From Streptococcus sp. HSISM1 (GTDB taxonomy: Bacteria; Bacillota; Bacilli; Lactobacillales; Streptococcaceae): DNA of 51,158 nucleotides. Positions within the stretch are counted from its first letter, which is position 1. The number at the start of each line of letters is the position of its first letter. The notes beneath the pieces are model-generated. The model was given only the letters and a program-made list of their open reading frames with translations, searched no databases and was not told the origin of the DNA. Positions 1 to 7,657 of the stretch are shown here, in pieces. The stretch lies in assembly GCF_000448565.1 (NCBI RefSeq), contig NZ_CM002128.1, forward strand, positions 1,128,244 through 1,179,401. The letters run 5' to 3'. A program made the translations under genes and the position numbers.

Positions 1-197
1 GCAGTGACTTCAAGTGTCGTGAGTCGGAGCTTTTGCTTCATATCGGTATAGGCAAAGCCCTTGACACTTTCACCGACTTGATGCGGGCCTTCTGCTTTAT
101 CAAGTGCGTAGGTTTGGCCATCTTTTTGAACAAAATAGAAGCGATCATTTTCATCAATGACCATTCCCATGATGTAGCTTGCTAGATTCGTATTCAT
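1..197 (-). CDS. cvfB: CvfB-like S1-domain RNA-binding protein, N-terminal part (cut by window edge)
   Basis: About 65 N-terminal residues are present and the gene continues beyond base 1. The start reads MNTNLASYIMGMVIDENDRF and continues with FYFVQKDGQTYAL and GESVKGFAYTD, which I recognise from the streptococcal CvfB/YitL family, S1-like RNA-binding proteins linked to virulence-gene expression. The ATG at 197 follows a good ribosome site (GAAGGAAAC). It lies directly downstream of frr on the same strand, the usual streptococcal pyrH-frr-cvfB order, so it is probably co-transcribed with them. Only the first OB-like repeat is visible, so nothing can be said about the C-terminal winged-helix part. 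Confidence 0.75.
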   Translation of the reverse strand, partial: MNTNLASYIMGMVIDENDRFYFVQKDGQTYALDKAEGPHQVGESVKGFAYTDMKQKLRLTTLEVT

Positions 198-296
198 GTT
201 TCCTTCTTTCCTCTTGCTTCTTCACAAGAATAATGGAAATAAAACCCAGCCAGCAGTGCCAACTGAGTCTTTCTTTCCTGTAGTGGTTGAGATGGA

Positions 297-855
297 TTAA
301 ACTTCCATCAATTCTTTTTCTTTGTGAGCTGTCATTTCATCTACATGTTTGACCGCATCATCCGTTACTTTTTGGATCTCTTTTTTCAAGACCTTTCAAT
401 TCATCTTCTGTGATTTCTTTTGCTTTTTCTTGTTTCTTCGCTTCGTCCATAGCATCACGGCGGATGTTACGGATCGCAACTTTAGCATTTTCACCTACTT
501 TTTTCACTTCTTTTGCCAAGTCACGACGAGTTTCTTCTGTCAAAGCTGGGATGACCAAGCGGATAACAGATCCATCGTTAGCTGGGGTGATACCAAGGTC
601 AGATGCATTGATGCTGTGCTCGATGTCTTTCAAAGATGATTTATCAAATGGTGTGATCAGCAAGACGCGCGCTTCTGGAATCGTGATAGATGCCAATTGG
701 TTCAATGGAGTCTCTACTCCGTAGTATTCTACGAAAATACGATCCAAAAGACTTGCGTTTGCACGTCCAGCACGGATGCTACCAAATTCACGTCCCAAAC
801 TTTGGTGAGACTGGGTCATTCTTTCTTTTGCTTTTTCTACGATTGGGTTTGCCAT
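297..855 (-). CDS. frr: Ribosome recycling factor Frr, with a one-base frameshift near the 3' end
   Basis: Frr splits post-termination ribosomes together with EF-G. The frame from ATG 855 reads [20 protein letters not shown] and the family sequence down to ELKGLEK, then runs into a stop at 358. Removing one A from the six-A run at 381-386 restores [20 protein letters not shown] and a stop at 297, giving exactly 185 residues, the normal family length. Because frr is essential in bacteria, the extra base is best read as a sequence error. It follows pyrH with a 19-base gap, the conserved pyrH-frr pair. Confidence 0.95.
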
Positions 856-874
856 AATCTTCCTCTATTTTCTA

Positions 875-1606
875 TTATTTTTCTACGTTATTCGATACGG
901 TTGTACCGATATTTTCACCAAAGACAACTCGTTTGATATTGCCTGGTTCATTCATATTGAAGACAACCAAGTCAATGTCGTTGTCCATGGAGAGAGTGGA
1001 GGCTGTTGAGTCCATGATGCGAAGACCTTTGTTGATCACATCACGGTGGGTCAATTCCTCAAATTTGACAGCTGAAGCATCTTTTTTCGGATCAGCATTG
1101 TAAACACCATCCACCCCATTTTTGGCCATGAGGATGGCATCTGCTTCAATCTCAGCTGCACGAAGGGCTGCAGTCGTATCTGTTGAGAAGTATGGAGAAC
1201 CGATCCCAGCACCAAAGATCACGATTCGATCTTTTTCAAGGTGACGAAGGGCACGACCACGGATATAAGGTTCTGCGACTTGTTGCATGGCAATCGCTGT
1301 TTGAACACGGGTATCCACGCCAACTTGTTGAAGCGAATCAGCCATCACAAGGGCGTTCATGACAGTACCGAGCATGCCTGTGTAGTCTGCTTGGACACGA
1401 TCCATCCCTGCTTCAGCAGCAGGTTCTCCACGCCAAAGGTTTCCACCACCAATAACCAAGGCAATTTCAATTCCAAGTTCGTGAACTTCCTTGATTTCTT
1501 GCGCCATATTTTGGACAGTTTTGATATCGATTCCGACGCCACGTTCGCCAGCAAGGGCTTCACCAGATAGCTTGATTAAGATACGTTTATACTTAGGTTC
1601 TACCAT
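875..1606 (-). CDS. pyrH: UMP kinase PyrH
   Basis: Bacterial-type hexameric UMP kinase of the amino-acid-kinase fold, making UDP from UMP and ATP in pyrimidine nucleotide synthesis. The 243-residue protein shows the N-terminal KLSGEAL phosphate loop, GGGNLWRG, the [15 protein letters not shown] nucleotide segment and the [13 protein letters not shown]-terminal strand. Start at MVEPKYKR is supported by the GGAGAGAG ribosome site. First gene of the pyrH-frr unit; a terminator after rplA (1734-1762) separates it from the ribosomal protein genes upstream. Confidence 0.97.
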   Translation of the reverse strand: MVEPKYKRILIKLSGEALAGERGVGIDIKTVQNMAQEIKEVHELGIEIALVIGGGNLWRGEPAAEAGMDRVQADYTGMLGTVMNALVMADSLQQVGVDTRVQTAIAMQQVAEPYIRGRALRHLEKDRIVIFGAGIGSPYFSTDTTAALRAAEIEADAILMAKNGVDGVYNADPKKDASAVKFEELTHRDVINKGLRIMDSTASTLSMDNDIDLVVFNMNEPGNIKRVVFGENIGTTVSNNVEK

Positions 1607-1733
1607 TTTCTCTCTCCTTTTTTGATCTGTATTATTTTACCATAAATTACGTTTTTTATATAGTCATATCCTTCAAAATTTTCTTTTTTCCATCCGATTA
1701 GTTTTACCAACTGTAGCAAATAAAAATGGAGTA

Positions 1734-1762
1734 CAAAAAAAGCTACCCGAAGGCAGCTTTTC
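1734..1762 (-). terminator. Terminator of rplK-rplA
   Basis: Directly after the rplA stop, the minus strand reads AAAAGCTGCC, a UUCG tetraloop, GGTAGCTTTTTTT. This is a strong stem with a U run, a typical intrinsic terminator. Confidence 0.9.
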
Positions 1763-1769
1763 ATTTCAA

Positions 1770-2459
1770 TTAAAGTGAGTTAACGTCCACTTTGATACCA
1801 GGACCTTGAGTTGTAGTCAAAGTCAAGCTAGTTACGTAAGTACCTTTAGCTGTAGCTGGTTTTGCTTTTTGGATTGTGTCGTTGAAAGCTTTAAAGTTTT
1901 CAACCAATTTAGTATCATCGAATGAAACTTTACCGATGATCGCTTGAACGATACCTGCTTTATCAGCACGGTAAGTGATTTTACCACCTTTAGACTCTTC
2001 AACTGCTTTCGCAACATCCATTGTTACTGTACCAGTTTTAGGGTTTGGCATCAAGTTACGTGGTCCAAGGACACGTCCAAGACGTCCAACAAGAGCCATC
2101 ATGTCAGGTGTAGCGATAACAACGTCGAAGTCCAACCAACCATCGTTGATTTTCGCAACAAGGTCATCTTCACCTACGAAGTCTGCACCAGCAGCTTTTG
2201 CTTCTTCAGCTTTTGCACCACGTGCAAATACAAGAACGCGAGCTGTTTTACCAGTTCCGTTTGGCAATACCATTGCACCACGGATTTGTTGGTCAGCTTT
2301 TTTCACGTCGATGTTCAAGTTGTAAGCAACTTCTACAGTTGCGTCAAATTTTGCAAAGTTAGTTTCTTTTGCAAGAGCTACAGCTTCTTCTACGCTGTAG
2401 ACTTTTGTGCTGTCGATTTTTTCAAGAGCAGCACGAAGTTGTTTGCTTTTTTTAGCCAT
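1770..2459 (-). CDS. rplA: 50S ribosomal protein L1
   Basis: L1 binds 23S rRNA at the mobile stalk near the E site and acts as a translational repressor of its own operon in many bacteria. The 229-residue sequence starts [16 protein letters not shown] and carries the family signatures [19 protein letters not shown] and [20 protein letters not shown]. It follows rplK after about 97 bases on the same strand and is closed by the terminator at 1734-1762. Confidence 0.98.
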   Translation of the reverse strand: MAKKSKQLRAALEKIDSTKVYSVEEAVALAKETNFAKFDATVEVAYNLNIDVKKADQQIRGAMVLPNGTGKTARVLVFARGAKAEEAKAAGADFVGEDDLVAKINDGWLDFDVVIATPDMMALVGRLGRVLGPRNLMPNPKTGTVTMDVAKAVEESKGGKITYRADKAGIVQAIIGKVSFDDTKLVENFKAFNDTIQKAKPATAKGTYVTSLTLTTTQGPGIKVDVNSL

Positions 2460-2556
2460 TTTATCTTTCTCCTTGTAATGTGGTCATATCGATTTTCATC
2501 TCCCACGTCACTCGTCATTTGATCAAGTGTATTGCGGGCAAATAGGATTGTTACAA

Positions 2557-2981
2557 TTAGTCAGTAACAGTGAATCCCATAGAACGAGCAGTACCTTCGA
2601 TCATACGCATTGCAGACTCAATGTTTGCAGCGTTCAAATCTGGCATCTTAGTTTCAGCGATTTGTTGTACTTGTGCACGAGTTACAGTTGCAACTTTCGT
2701 TTTGTTCGGTGTACCTGAACCTTTTTCAACACCTGCAGCTTTTTCAAAAGAACAGCAGCTGGTGGTGTTTTTGTAACGAAATCGAATGATTTGTCTTCAT
2801 AAACAGTGATTACAACTGGGATGATCATACCAGCTTGATCAGCTGTACGAGCGTTAAACTCTTTAGTGAATCCCATGATGTTGATACCTGCTTGACCAAG
2901 CGCTGGACCAACCGGTGGAGCTGGAGTAGCTTTACCAGCAGGGATTTGCAATTTTACAAGTTTTTCGACTTTTTTAGCCAT
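2557..2981 (-). CDS. rplK: 50S ribosomal protein L11, with a one-base frameshift
   Basis: L11 forms the GTPase-associated stalk base and is needed for RelA-type stringent responses. The frame from ATG 2981 reads [20 protein letters not shown] with the proline-rich [11 protein letters not shown] region, then goes out of frame after AAVLLKK. Adding one A to the five-A run at 2740-2744 restores [20 protein letters not shown] through SMGFTVTD and a stop at 2557, exactly 141 residues. The break is therefore most simply a missing base in the sequence and not a real mutation. A clear promoter lies at 3061-3088. Confidence 0.95.
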
Positions 2982-3060
2982 TTCTTAAATCCTCCTTTGT
3001 GGTTTTGGCGGTAATTACAGATTTTTACCTCCCACAAGTATGCTTTGTGCATACCTTTCT

Positions 3061-3088
3061 ATTATACACGATTTCTCTTTTTTTGCAA
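3061..3088 (-). promoter_or_regulatory. rplK-rplA promoter
   Basis: On the minus strand, -35 TTGCAA (3083-3088) and -10 TATAAT (3061-3066) are separated by 16 bases, about 80 bases upstream of rplK. Confidence 0.75.
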
Positions 3089-3125
3089 GAAAAAATTAAA
3101 ATATAGTAAACTTTTTTTCGTTTTA

Positions 3126-3134
3126 TGATAGAAT
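3126..3134 (+). promoter_or_regulatory. Extended -10 promoter directly in front of the DUF3397 gene
   Basis: TGATAGAAT is an extended -10 (TG-N-TAGAAT). It ends six bases before the ATG at 3141, which puts the expected transcript start at or near the start codon. No convincing -35 and no Shine-Dalgarno sequence are visible, so the mRNA may be leaderless. Confidence 0.5.
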
Positions 3135-3140
3135 GAAGCT

Positions 3141-3485
3141 ATGTTAATCAAAGTTGCTTCTGTATTATTTATTTTTTTAACGCTGATTCTGAGTGGCATC
3201 ATTGTTCACCTCTTTAAGCTTCAAAAAAGAGGATGGCGATCGACCGATATTGCCTTTCCTTTATTTGCCCTAGAGTACTACCTGATCTCAGACAGCGTCT
3301 TTTATCACAGCCTCTTACCGCTGCTAGCTTTAAGCCTTTCGCTTTTAGCTTTGGGGCTAACGATTTATTTCTTAAAAAAGAAAAAGTGTTTTTATTACCC
3401 TAGATTTATCAAATACTTCTGGCGTGCTGGATTTCTAGTCACCTTCTTACTCTATCTGATCTTAACAGCTAGTTTGTTTATTTAA
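3141..3485 (+). CDS. DUF3397-family small membrane protein
   Basis: 114 residues with about four hydrophobic segments: residues 1-25, about 40-70 with interruptions, about 68-82, and 92-114. A basic KKKKCFYYPR loop sits before the last one. The pattern matches the Firmicutes DUF3397 family, whose function is unknown. It is divergent from rplK and convergent with the ABC transporter, sharing the terminator at 3491-3534. Start chosen at the only ATG, with an extended -10 immediately upstream. Confidence 0.75.
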   Translation: MLIKVASVLFIFLTLILSGIIVHLFKLQKRGWRSTDIAFPLFALEYYLISDSVFYHSLLPLLALSLSLLALGLTIYFLKKKKCFYYPRFIKYFWRAGFLVTFLLYLILTASLFI

Positions 3486-3490
3486 TACTG

Positions 3491-3534
3491 AAAAAGATAC
3501 CATCTTGCTTCATTTCGAGGTGGTATCTTTTTTT
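3491..3534. terminator. Bidirectional terminator between the DUF3397 gene and the RiPP ABC transporter
   Basis: AAAAAGATACCA and TGGTATCTTTTTTT form a 12-base-pair stem with U runs on both strands, between two convergent genes. Confidence 0.85.
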
Positions 3535-3579
3535 GACCAACTACGACGATTTGAATGAACTAGGAAGTCTTTACCATTG

Positions 3580-5166
3580 TTAATGATTCATTTTTACAAT
3601 TTTATGATCGACAATCTGATAAATAGAATCGTAATCTTCTTTCTGGTATTTATGAGCTATTTCTATCAAGGTACACTTTTGTTGAGACAATATTTTTCGA
3701 ATCTCTCTTGCATTTGTTTCATCCAATGCTGCTGTCACCTCATCGGCTAATAAAATGGGTTTTGGTCGGAGAATACACCGTGCAATTTCTAATTTCATCA
3801 TTTGTCCTCCAGATAAATTCTGTGGATCTATTTGATACTCTAAATCACCAGCTAATTCGTCCCAAAGATGAACAGATTCTAAAGCTTTTTGAAGTTGGTC
3901 GTCTGAAAACTCCTGAAATAGAGTCAAATTTTCTTTTACAGTCCCTTTAAATAGATAAGGTTTTTGATGAATGAGATTGACCCTGTCGTAAGAAGGATAA
4001 CAAGATTTTCCTTTTCTATCTATCAATTCAATACTTCCACTATATTTCTTATCTTCTCCACATAATAAGTGAAACAGGGAAGTTTTACCACTGCCACTGG
4101 CACCCGTGAGAAGTACTTTCTGACAAGCAGCAATTGTTAGGTTTGTATTTCTAAAGATCAAATGATCTCCAAATGTCTTCGTTAAATCATCGATCTGAAT
4201 ACTGAGCTTTTCTGTCAAAGGTTCTAAAATGGTTGTCGTCTCATTCACTTCAGGCATTTTCAAAATCGACACAACTTTCTTTTTGACAACCGTTGATCCT
4301 TGCAAATTAGATGTCATTTCTAATAATTGTTGCAAAGGGGAGATTAAATTCATAGAAGCCGTCATCATGGCGATGAGTGTTGTCAGAGACAGGGCCGTAG
4401 AAGGAAGAAGCAATAAACCCGTTAACAAGGGGGCAATCAGTCCTATTCCTTTTAAGGGACCTGTCCAAAACATGACTAAATTGTGAGTCGTATAGTAGGT
4501 ATATTGTTGATGCTCCGTTTCACTAATTTCTTTCAGAACATGTTGAGAAAATTCAGTTCCCGCTTGATTGCTTTGGATGGTTTGAATTCCTTTGCTAAAA
4601 TCGGTAATACTGGATAAACTTTTCTTTCTTGCCTTACTTAGCTCTTCCCCACGTTTTTGTAGGAGTTTGTTAAATACAAACTGAGGAATGATCATCAAGA
4701 AACCACCTATTGTAAAGAGACAACCAATAAAAAAGTTCTGCATGATGAGATAGACTATAGATGCTAGAATGGATAAGCCAAATACTGGATAAATGAGCAT
4801 AGGAGTCAAAAATTCTTGCCAAAACATCGGAATATCCTGTGTTAAAAATGAGTTTAACTCTGCCTCTGTATACTCTAATTTTTTTAGATGAAAGTAGGTT
4901 AACGTTCTCTCCGAGATCAATATATTAAATTCTTTGATGATCGATCGAACAAGAAGATTATCGACATACATACATGCATAGATCAATACAAATAGAGCAA
5001 TTCCCCCTATACCAAAGACAAGTAAGGCTCCCTTATCTCGCGGATTAATCTCACCTGCGAACTGAATAATAAACGATAACAAAAGCCCTTGAAGTGAGTA
5101 CAAGACAGCAAATAGAATATACAACATCAATTTCCATTTAGATAAACTTTTTAAAATGATTTTCAT
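3580..5166 (-). CDS. ABC transporter (fused membrane and ATPase domains), probable RiPP exporter
   Basis: 528-residue half-transporter. Residues 1 to about 290 hold six predicted membrane helices. The ATPase domain follows with Walker A GASGSGKTS (355-363), Q-loop region HQKPYLF, signature LSGGQ (451-455), Walker B ILLADE (471-476) and an H-loop histidine at 505, so it should be active as a homodimer. There is no N-terminal C39 peptidase domain, so leader removal must be done elsewhere. Its ATG is one base after the radical SAM stop, showing one transcript. In streptococcal radical-SAM RiPP loci a transporter of this type exports the modified peptide. That role is inferred from position; general multidrug export is the alternative. 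Confidence 0.85.
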   Translation of the reverse strand: MKIILKSLSKWKLMLYILFAVLYSLQGLLLSFIIQFAGEINPRDKGALLVFGIGGIALFVLIYACMYVDNLLVRSIIKEFNILISERTLTYFHLKKLEYTEAELNSFLTQDIPMFWQEFLTPMLIYPVFGLSILASIVYLIMQNFFIGCLFTIGGFLMIIPQFVFNKLLQKRGEELSKARKKSLSSITDFSKGIQTIQSNQAGTEFSQHVLKEISETEHQQYTYYTTHNLVMFWTGPLKGIGLIAPLLTGLLLLPSTALSLTTLIAMMTASMNLISPLQQLLEMTSNLQGSTVVKKKVVSILKMPEVNETTTILEPLTEKLSIQIDDLTKTFGDHLIFRNTNLTIAACQKVLLTGASGSGKTSLFHLLCGEDKKYSGSIELIDRKGKSCYPSYDRVNLIHQKPYLFKGTVKENLTLFQEFSDDQLQKALESVHLWDELAGDLEYQIDPQNLSGGQMMKLEIARCILRPKPILLADEVTAALDETNAREIRKILSQQKCTLIEIAHKYQKEDYDSIYQIVDHKIVKMNH

Positions 5167-5167
5167 T

Positions 5168-6462
5168 CTACTCTGACCTCAATTCATAATTAATTCTATT
5201 CGATAAAATAGATAATTCAAAATTATTCATTATCTTCTGTTTCATTCGACTACACTTTTCTTCAAAAGAAATTTCATAAAAAATATCTCTTTTTGGACAC
5301 GTTCCTCCTTTACAAATTAATAATAAATTACATTTTTGACACTCATCACGAAATTTATACGAATTAATCCACAACTTATTATTCAGTTGATTTATTGATG
5401 AATTACCTAATTCACCAATTATGTTCTCAGGATTATATAATGCAACAGTACATTTTAACAAATTGCCTTTCGTATCGATAGTATATGAATGAGGTTTCTG
5501 AGCGTAGCACGCATTATAATTACTATTGAAAACTATATCATCAAATAGATTATATCCCATTTTTATTGCTAATTTTGAGAGTCCAAAAGATACATCTTTA
5601 TCATATAATTGAACTTCATAACCTTTAGATCTATCTCCACATCCCCAATCTCCTACATTTCGAAAGAGCATTTTAAACCTCTCATCACCTTTAAAGCCTT
5701 GAGCATCTTCCTCTAAAAACTTACATACATCATCATAGTTTTCTTTTGAAACATTTAAACGAATAAAAATATTAAATTCCAAATCAAGCTTGGTAGCATT
5801 TTTTAAATTTTTTAGAATTCGCTCATACGTGCCTTGACCATTCTTCAAGACTCTTTGATTATCATGTCCTTTTTTCGATCCATCAACAGTAATTTGATAG
5901 TTTGTTACTTTGCACTGAGTTATCAATCTATTCAAAATAGTACGATTTAGTAGGTAACCATTTGTAGTCATATCTGAATGATAATTAACGCCAATTAGTT
6001 TAGCATATTTTATTAATTCCTCTGAAATTTTTAGTATTTCCTTATAACCCAAAAGCGGTTCTCCTCCAAACCAAGAAACATGTAAATCTTCAAAACGATG
6101 CTCACTTAATTTTTTCTTTATAAAATATAAAATACTTTCATATTTAGCACTAATATCACAATTCGAAAATTTTTCATAACAATACTTACATCTAAAATTA
6201 CAATCTCCATGTGCTAAAATTGTAATTCTTAATGTCTTTTCATCCCTCTCTTTAAAAATTTTTATCATATTCTCTAGCTCATCATTCTCTTTCAAAAAAT
6301 GATTTGATTCTAAGAACGAAATTAATTGATCTTTCGTTTTAATATCTGTTTTTATTTTTTTAATAACTTATTTTCTATTTTTATAGACAAATTATTTTTT
6401 GTATTGAACAAATATTTATATTCTTCTTTTTCAAATGATATTACATATGGTGAATAAAGCAT
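5168..6462 (-). CDS. Radical SAM/SPASM peptide maturase, frameshifted in its N-terminal domain
   Basis: The uninterrupted part (5168-6295) holds the radical SAM core with CNFRCKYC (CxxxCxxC binding the SAM 4Fe-4S cluster), a GGEPLL motif and a C-terminal SPASM domain: a Cys in NACYAQ, GNLLKC, CQKC, LLLICKGGTC and a final EEKC, enough ligands for two auxiliary clusters. Upstream, a second reading frame starts at ATG 6462 after a GAGGAG ribosome site (MLYSPYVISFEKEEYKYLF) and stops at a seven-A run (6355-6361). One extra A there joins both frames into 431 residues, close to SuiB-type enzymes, whose first 100 or so residues are a leader-binding RRE domain. I take the full-length version as real. 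The reaction is inferred to be a cross-link on the adjacent precursor. Confidence 0.88.
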
Positions 6463-6528
6463 AATTGTCTCCTCAATAATGATTCTATAGTTCAATTTTA
6501 TTCTCTTAAATCTTATATTTTTAATAAA

Positions 6529-6564
6529 TAAGGGGTTCCAATTTAAAACAATTGTCCCCCCTTA
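6529..6564 (-). promoter_or_regulatory. Hairpin between precursor and maturase genes
   Basis: On the minus strand TAAGGGG and CCCCTTA form a 7-base-pair stem about 22 bases apart, followed by an AT-rich stretch. It lies between the precursor stop (6599) and the maturase start (6462). Such hairpins often lower transcription into maturation genes so that precursor exceeds enzyme. That effect is inferred. Confidence 0.45.
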
Positions 6565-6598
6565 AAATATGGATAAAATAATTAACATATCTGTATTT

Positions 6599-6679
6599 CT
6601 AACAAGCAGATCCACAAATTAGATTCTTGATTTCAATTGCTTCATCCATATCATGGTTAACTATTGTTTCAATAATCAT
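6599..6679 (-). CDS. RiPP precursor peptide, 26 residues
   Basis: A short frame beginning MIIETIVNHD and ending KNLICGSAC, with two cysteines at positions 22 and 26. It has a strong ribosome site (AAAGGAG, 7 bases before ATG) and is the first gene of the maturase-transporter operon. Residues 1 to about 18 are acidic and leader-like, and the tail NLICGSAC looks like the core. Asn19-Leu-Ile-Cys22 fits the N-x-x-C motif of the streptococcal NxxC radical-SAM RiPPs, in which a Cys-to-Asn beta-thioether is formed. A Cys alpha-carbon thioether or a link at Cys26 cannot be excluded. Assignment rests on position, ribosome site and composition, since no homolog search was possible. Confidence 0.8.
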   Translation of the reverse strand: MIIETIVNHDMDEAIEIKNLICGSAC

Positions 6680-6707
6680 TATTTTTCTCCTTTCCCTTTT
6701 TATAGAT

Positions 6708-6735
6708 ATAGTATATAATATAAAAAAATAGTAAA
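6708..6735 (-). promoter_or_regulatory. Candidate promoter of the RiPP operon
   Basis: Minus strand TTTACT (6730-6735) and TACTAT (6708-6713), 16 bases apart, lie about 30 bases upstream of the precursor. A divergent TATAAT (6714-6719) for the rgg gene overlaps it. Both boxes are weak matches, as expected for an activator-dependent promoter. Confidence 0.4.
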
Positions 6736-6745
6736 TGAAAAATTA

Positions 6746-6755
6746 CGGAAATCCG
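6746..6755. promoter_or_regulatory. Dyad that may be the Rgg operator
   Basis: CGGAAATCCG is a perfect 4+4 dyad just upstream of both the rgg start and the RiPP promoter's -35 box. It is the only GC-rich motif in an 81-base AT-rich divergent intergenic region. Operator function is inferred. Confidence 0.3.
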
Positions 6756-6760
6756 AACAA

Positions 6761-7608
6761 ATGGACATTAGAGAAAAATTTAAATTGATTCGAAAACAAA
6801 GAAAAATCTCCTTAAGAGAACTTGGGAATATCGCTGGTTCTGCTTCGAGTATTTCTGATTTTGAAAATGGGAAAACCAATCTATCCAATGATATATTGCT
6901 ACAATTATTGGGGTACATGATTGTGGAGATTAATGAGATCTTTGATTGGAGTGATTTCCATAGTGCTGAGTTTTTAACCTTGAAAAAAGAATGGATGAGG
7001 CAATGGAAAACTCGGATTGGGTATCTCTTCTTCAAATTAAAAATGATTTTCAAGAATTAGCAATCTCAAAGCATCAATACATTTATCACATCCTCTCCCT
7101 CGTTTTAGAGATTATCATTGCAGAAAAACAACACAAAACCGTTTCTCAGCAGGCGATAAATGAACTGACGGATTACTTTTTTTCATTAGATTATTGGACC
7201 AATCTTGACATTGGGTTAATGGGAAGTGTGGTCTCCTATTTTACAACTGAGGCTATTGTTCTCTTTACGGATACAATTTTGGAAAATACACCGGACAAAC
7301 TTAAGAACAATCTAGATCGAATCAAAATCGATACAATTTTAAATTTAGTGTCTGTCTTAATCAGTAGAAAAGAAAAAAGTGCTAGCAAACAACTGCTAAC
7401 ACTTCTATTTGCAAAACAATTCCCTAGCTATTTTGCATTTCAAAAATTATACTTACTAGAATTAAAGGCCATCTATCAAAGCATTTGGGAAGATCCAAAG
7501 CAAGGGAGATCTCTCCATGATGATGTTATCCATTCGGTTTCATTGTTACTTTCAAAAGCCGAAGCACAAGAGTGGGATGCCTATTTCATAGAACTAACTG
7601 AACATTAA
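6761..7608 (+). CDS. Rgg-family transcriptional regulator, with a one-base frameshift
   Basis: The N-terminal frame (6761-7060) carries an XRE-type helix-turn-helix: KLIRKQRKISLRELGNIAG, ASSISDFENGKTNLS. The C-terminal frame (to 7608) is the helical repeat domain of Rgg/MutR regulators, which bind short peptide pheromones. The frames join if the six-A run at 6983-6988 has a seventh A (LTLKKRMDEAMENSDW), giving 282 residues, the normal Rgg length. It is divergent from the RiPP operon with 81 bases between them, so it is the likely activator of that operon. No separate hydrophobic SHP pheromone gene was found nearby. No good ribosome site precedes ATG 6761. Confidence 0.85.
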
Positions 7609-7657
7609 AAATATCGTCATCCAATCGAAACTATTTTATCTGTTTTGTTCTTTTCTT

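Noticed and set aside
6567-6590. Minus-strand frame MLIILSIF just after the RiPP precursor, considered as an SHP pheromone
   Set aside because: Eight codons without a ribosome site; SHP genes are usually longer, with a basic start.
5168-7608. Calling the RiPP maturase and Rgg true pseudogenes
   Set aside because: Identical one-base A-tract errors occur in frr, rplK and holB, so sequence error is the simpler explanation.
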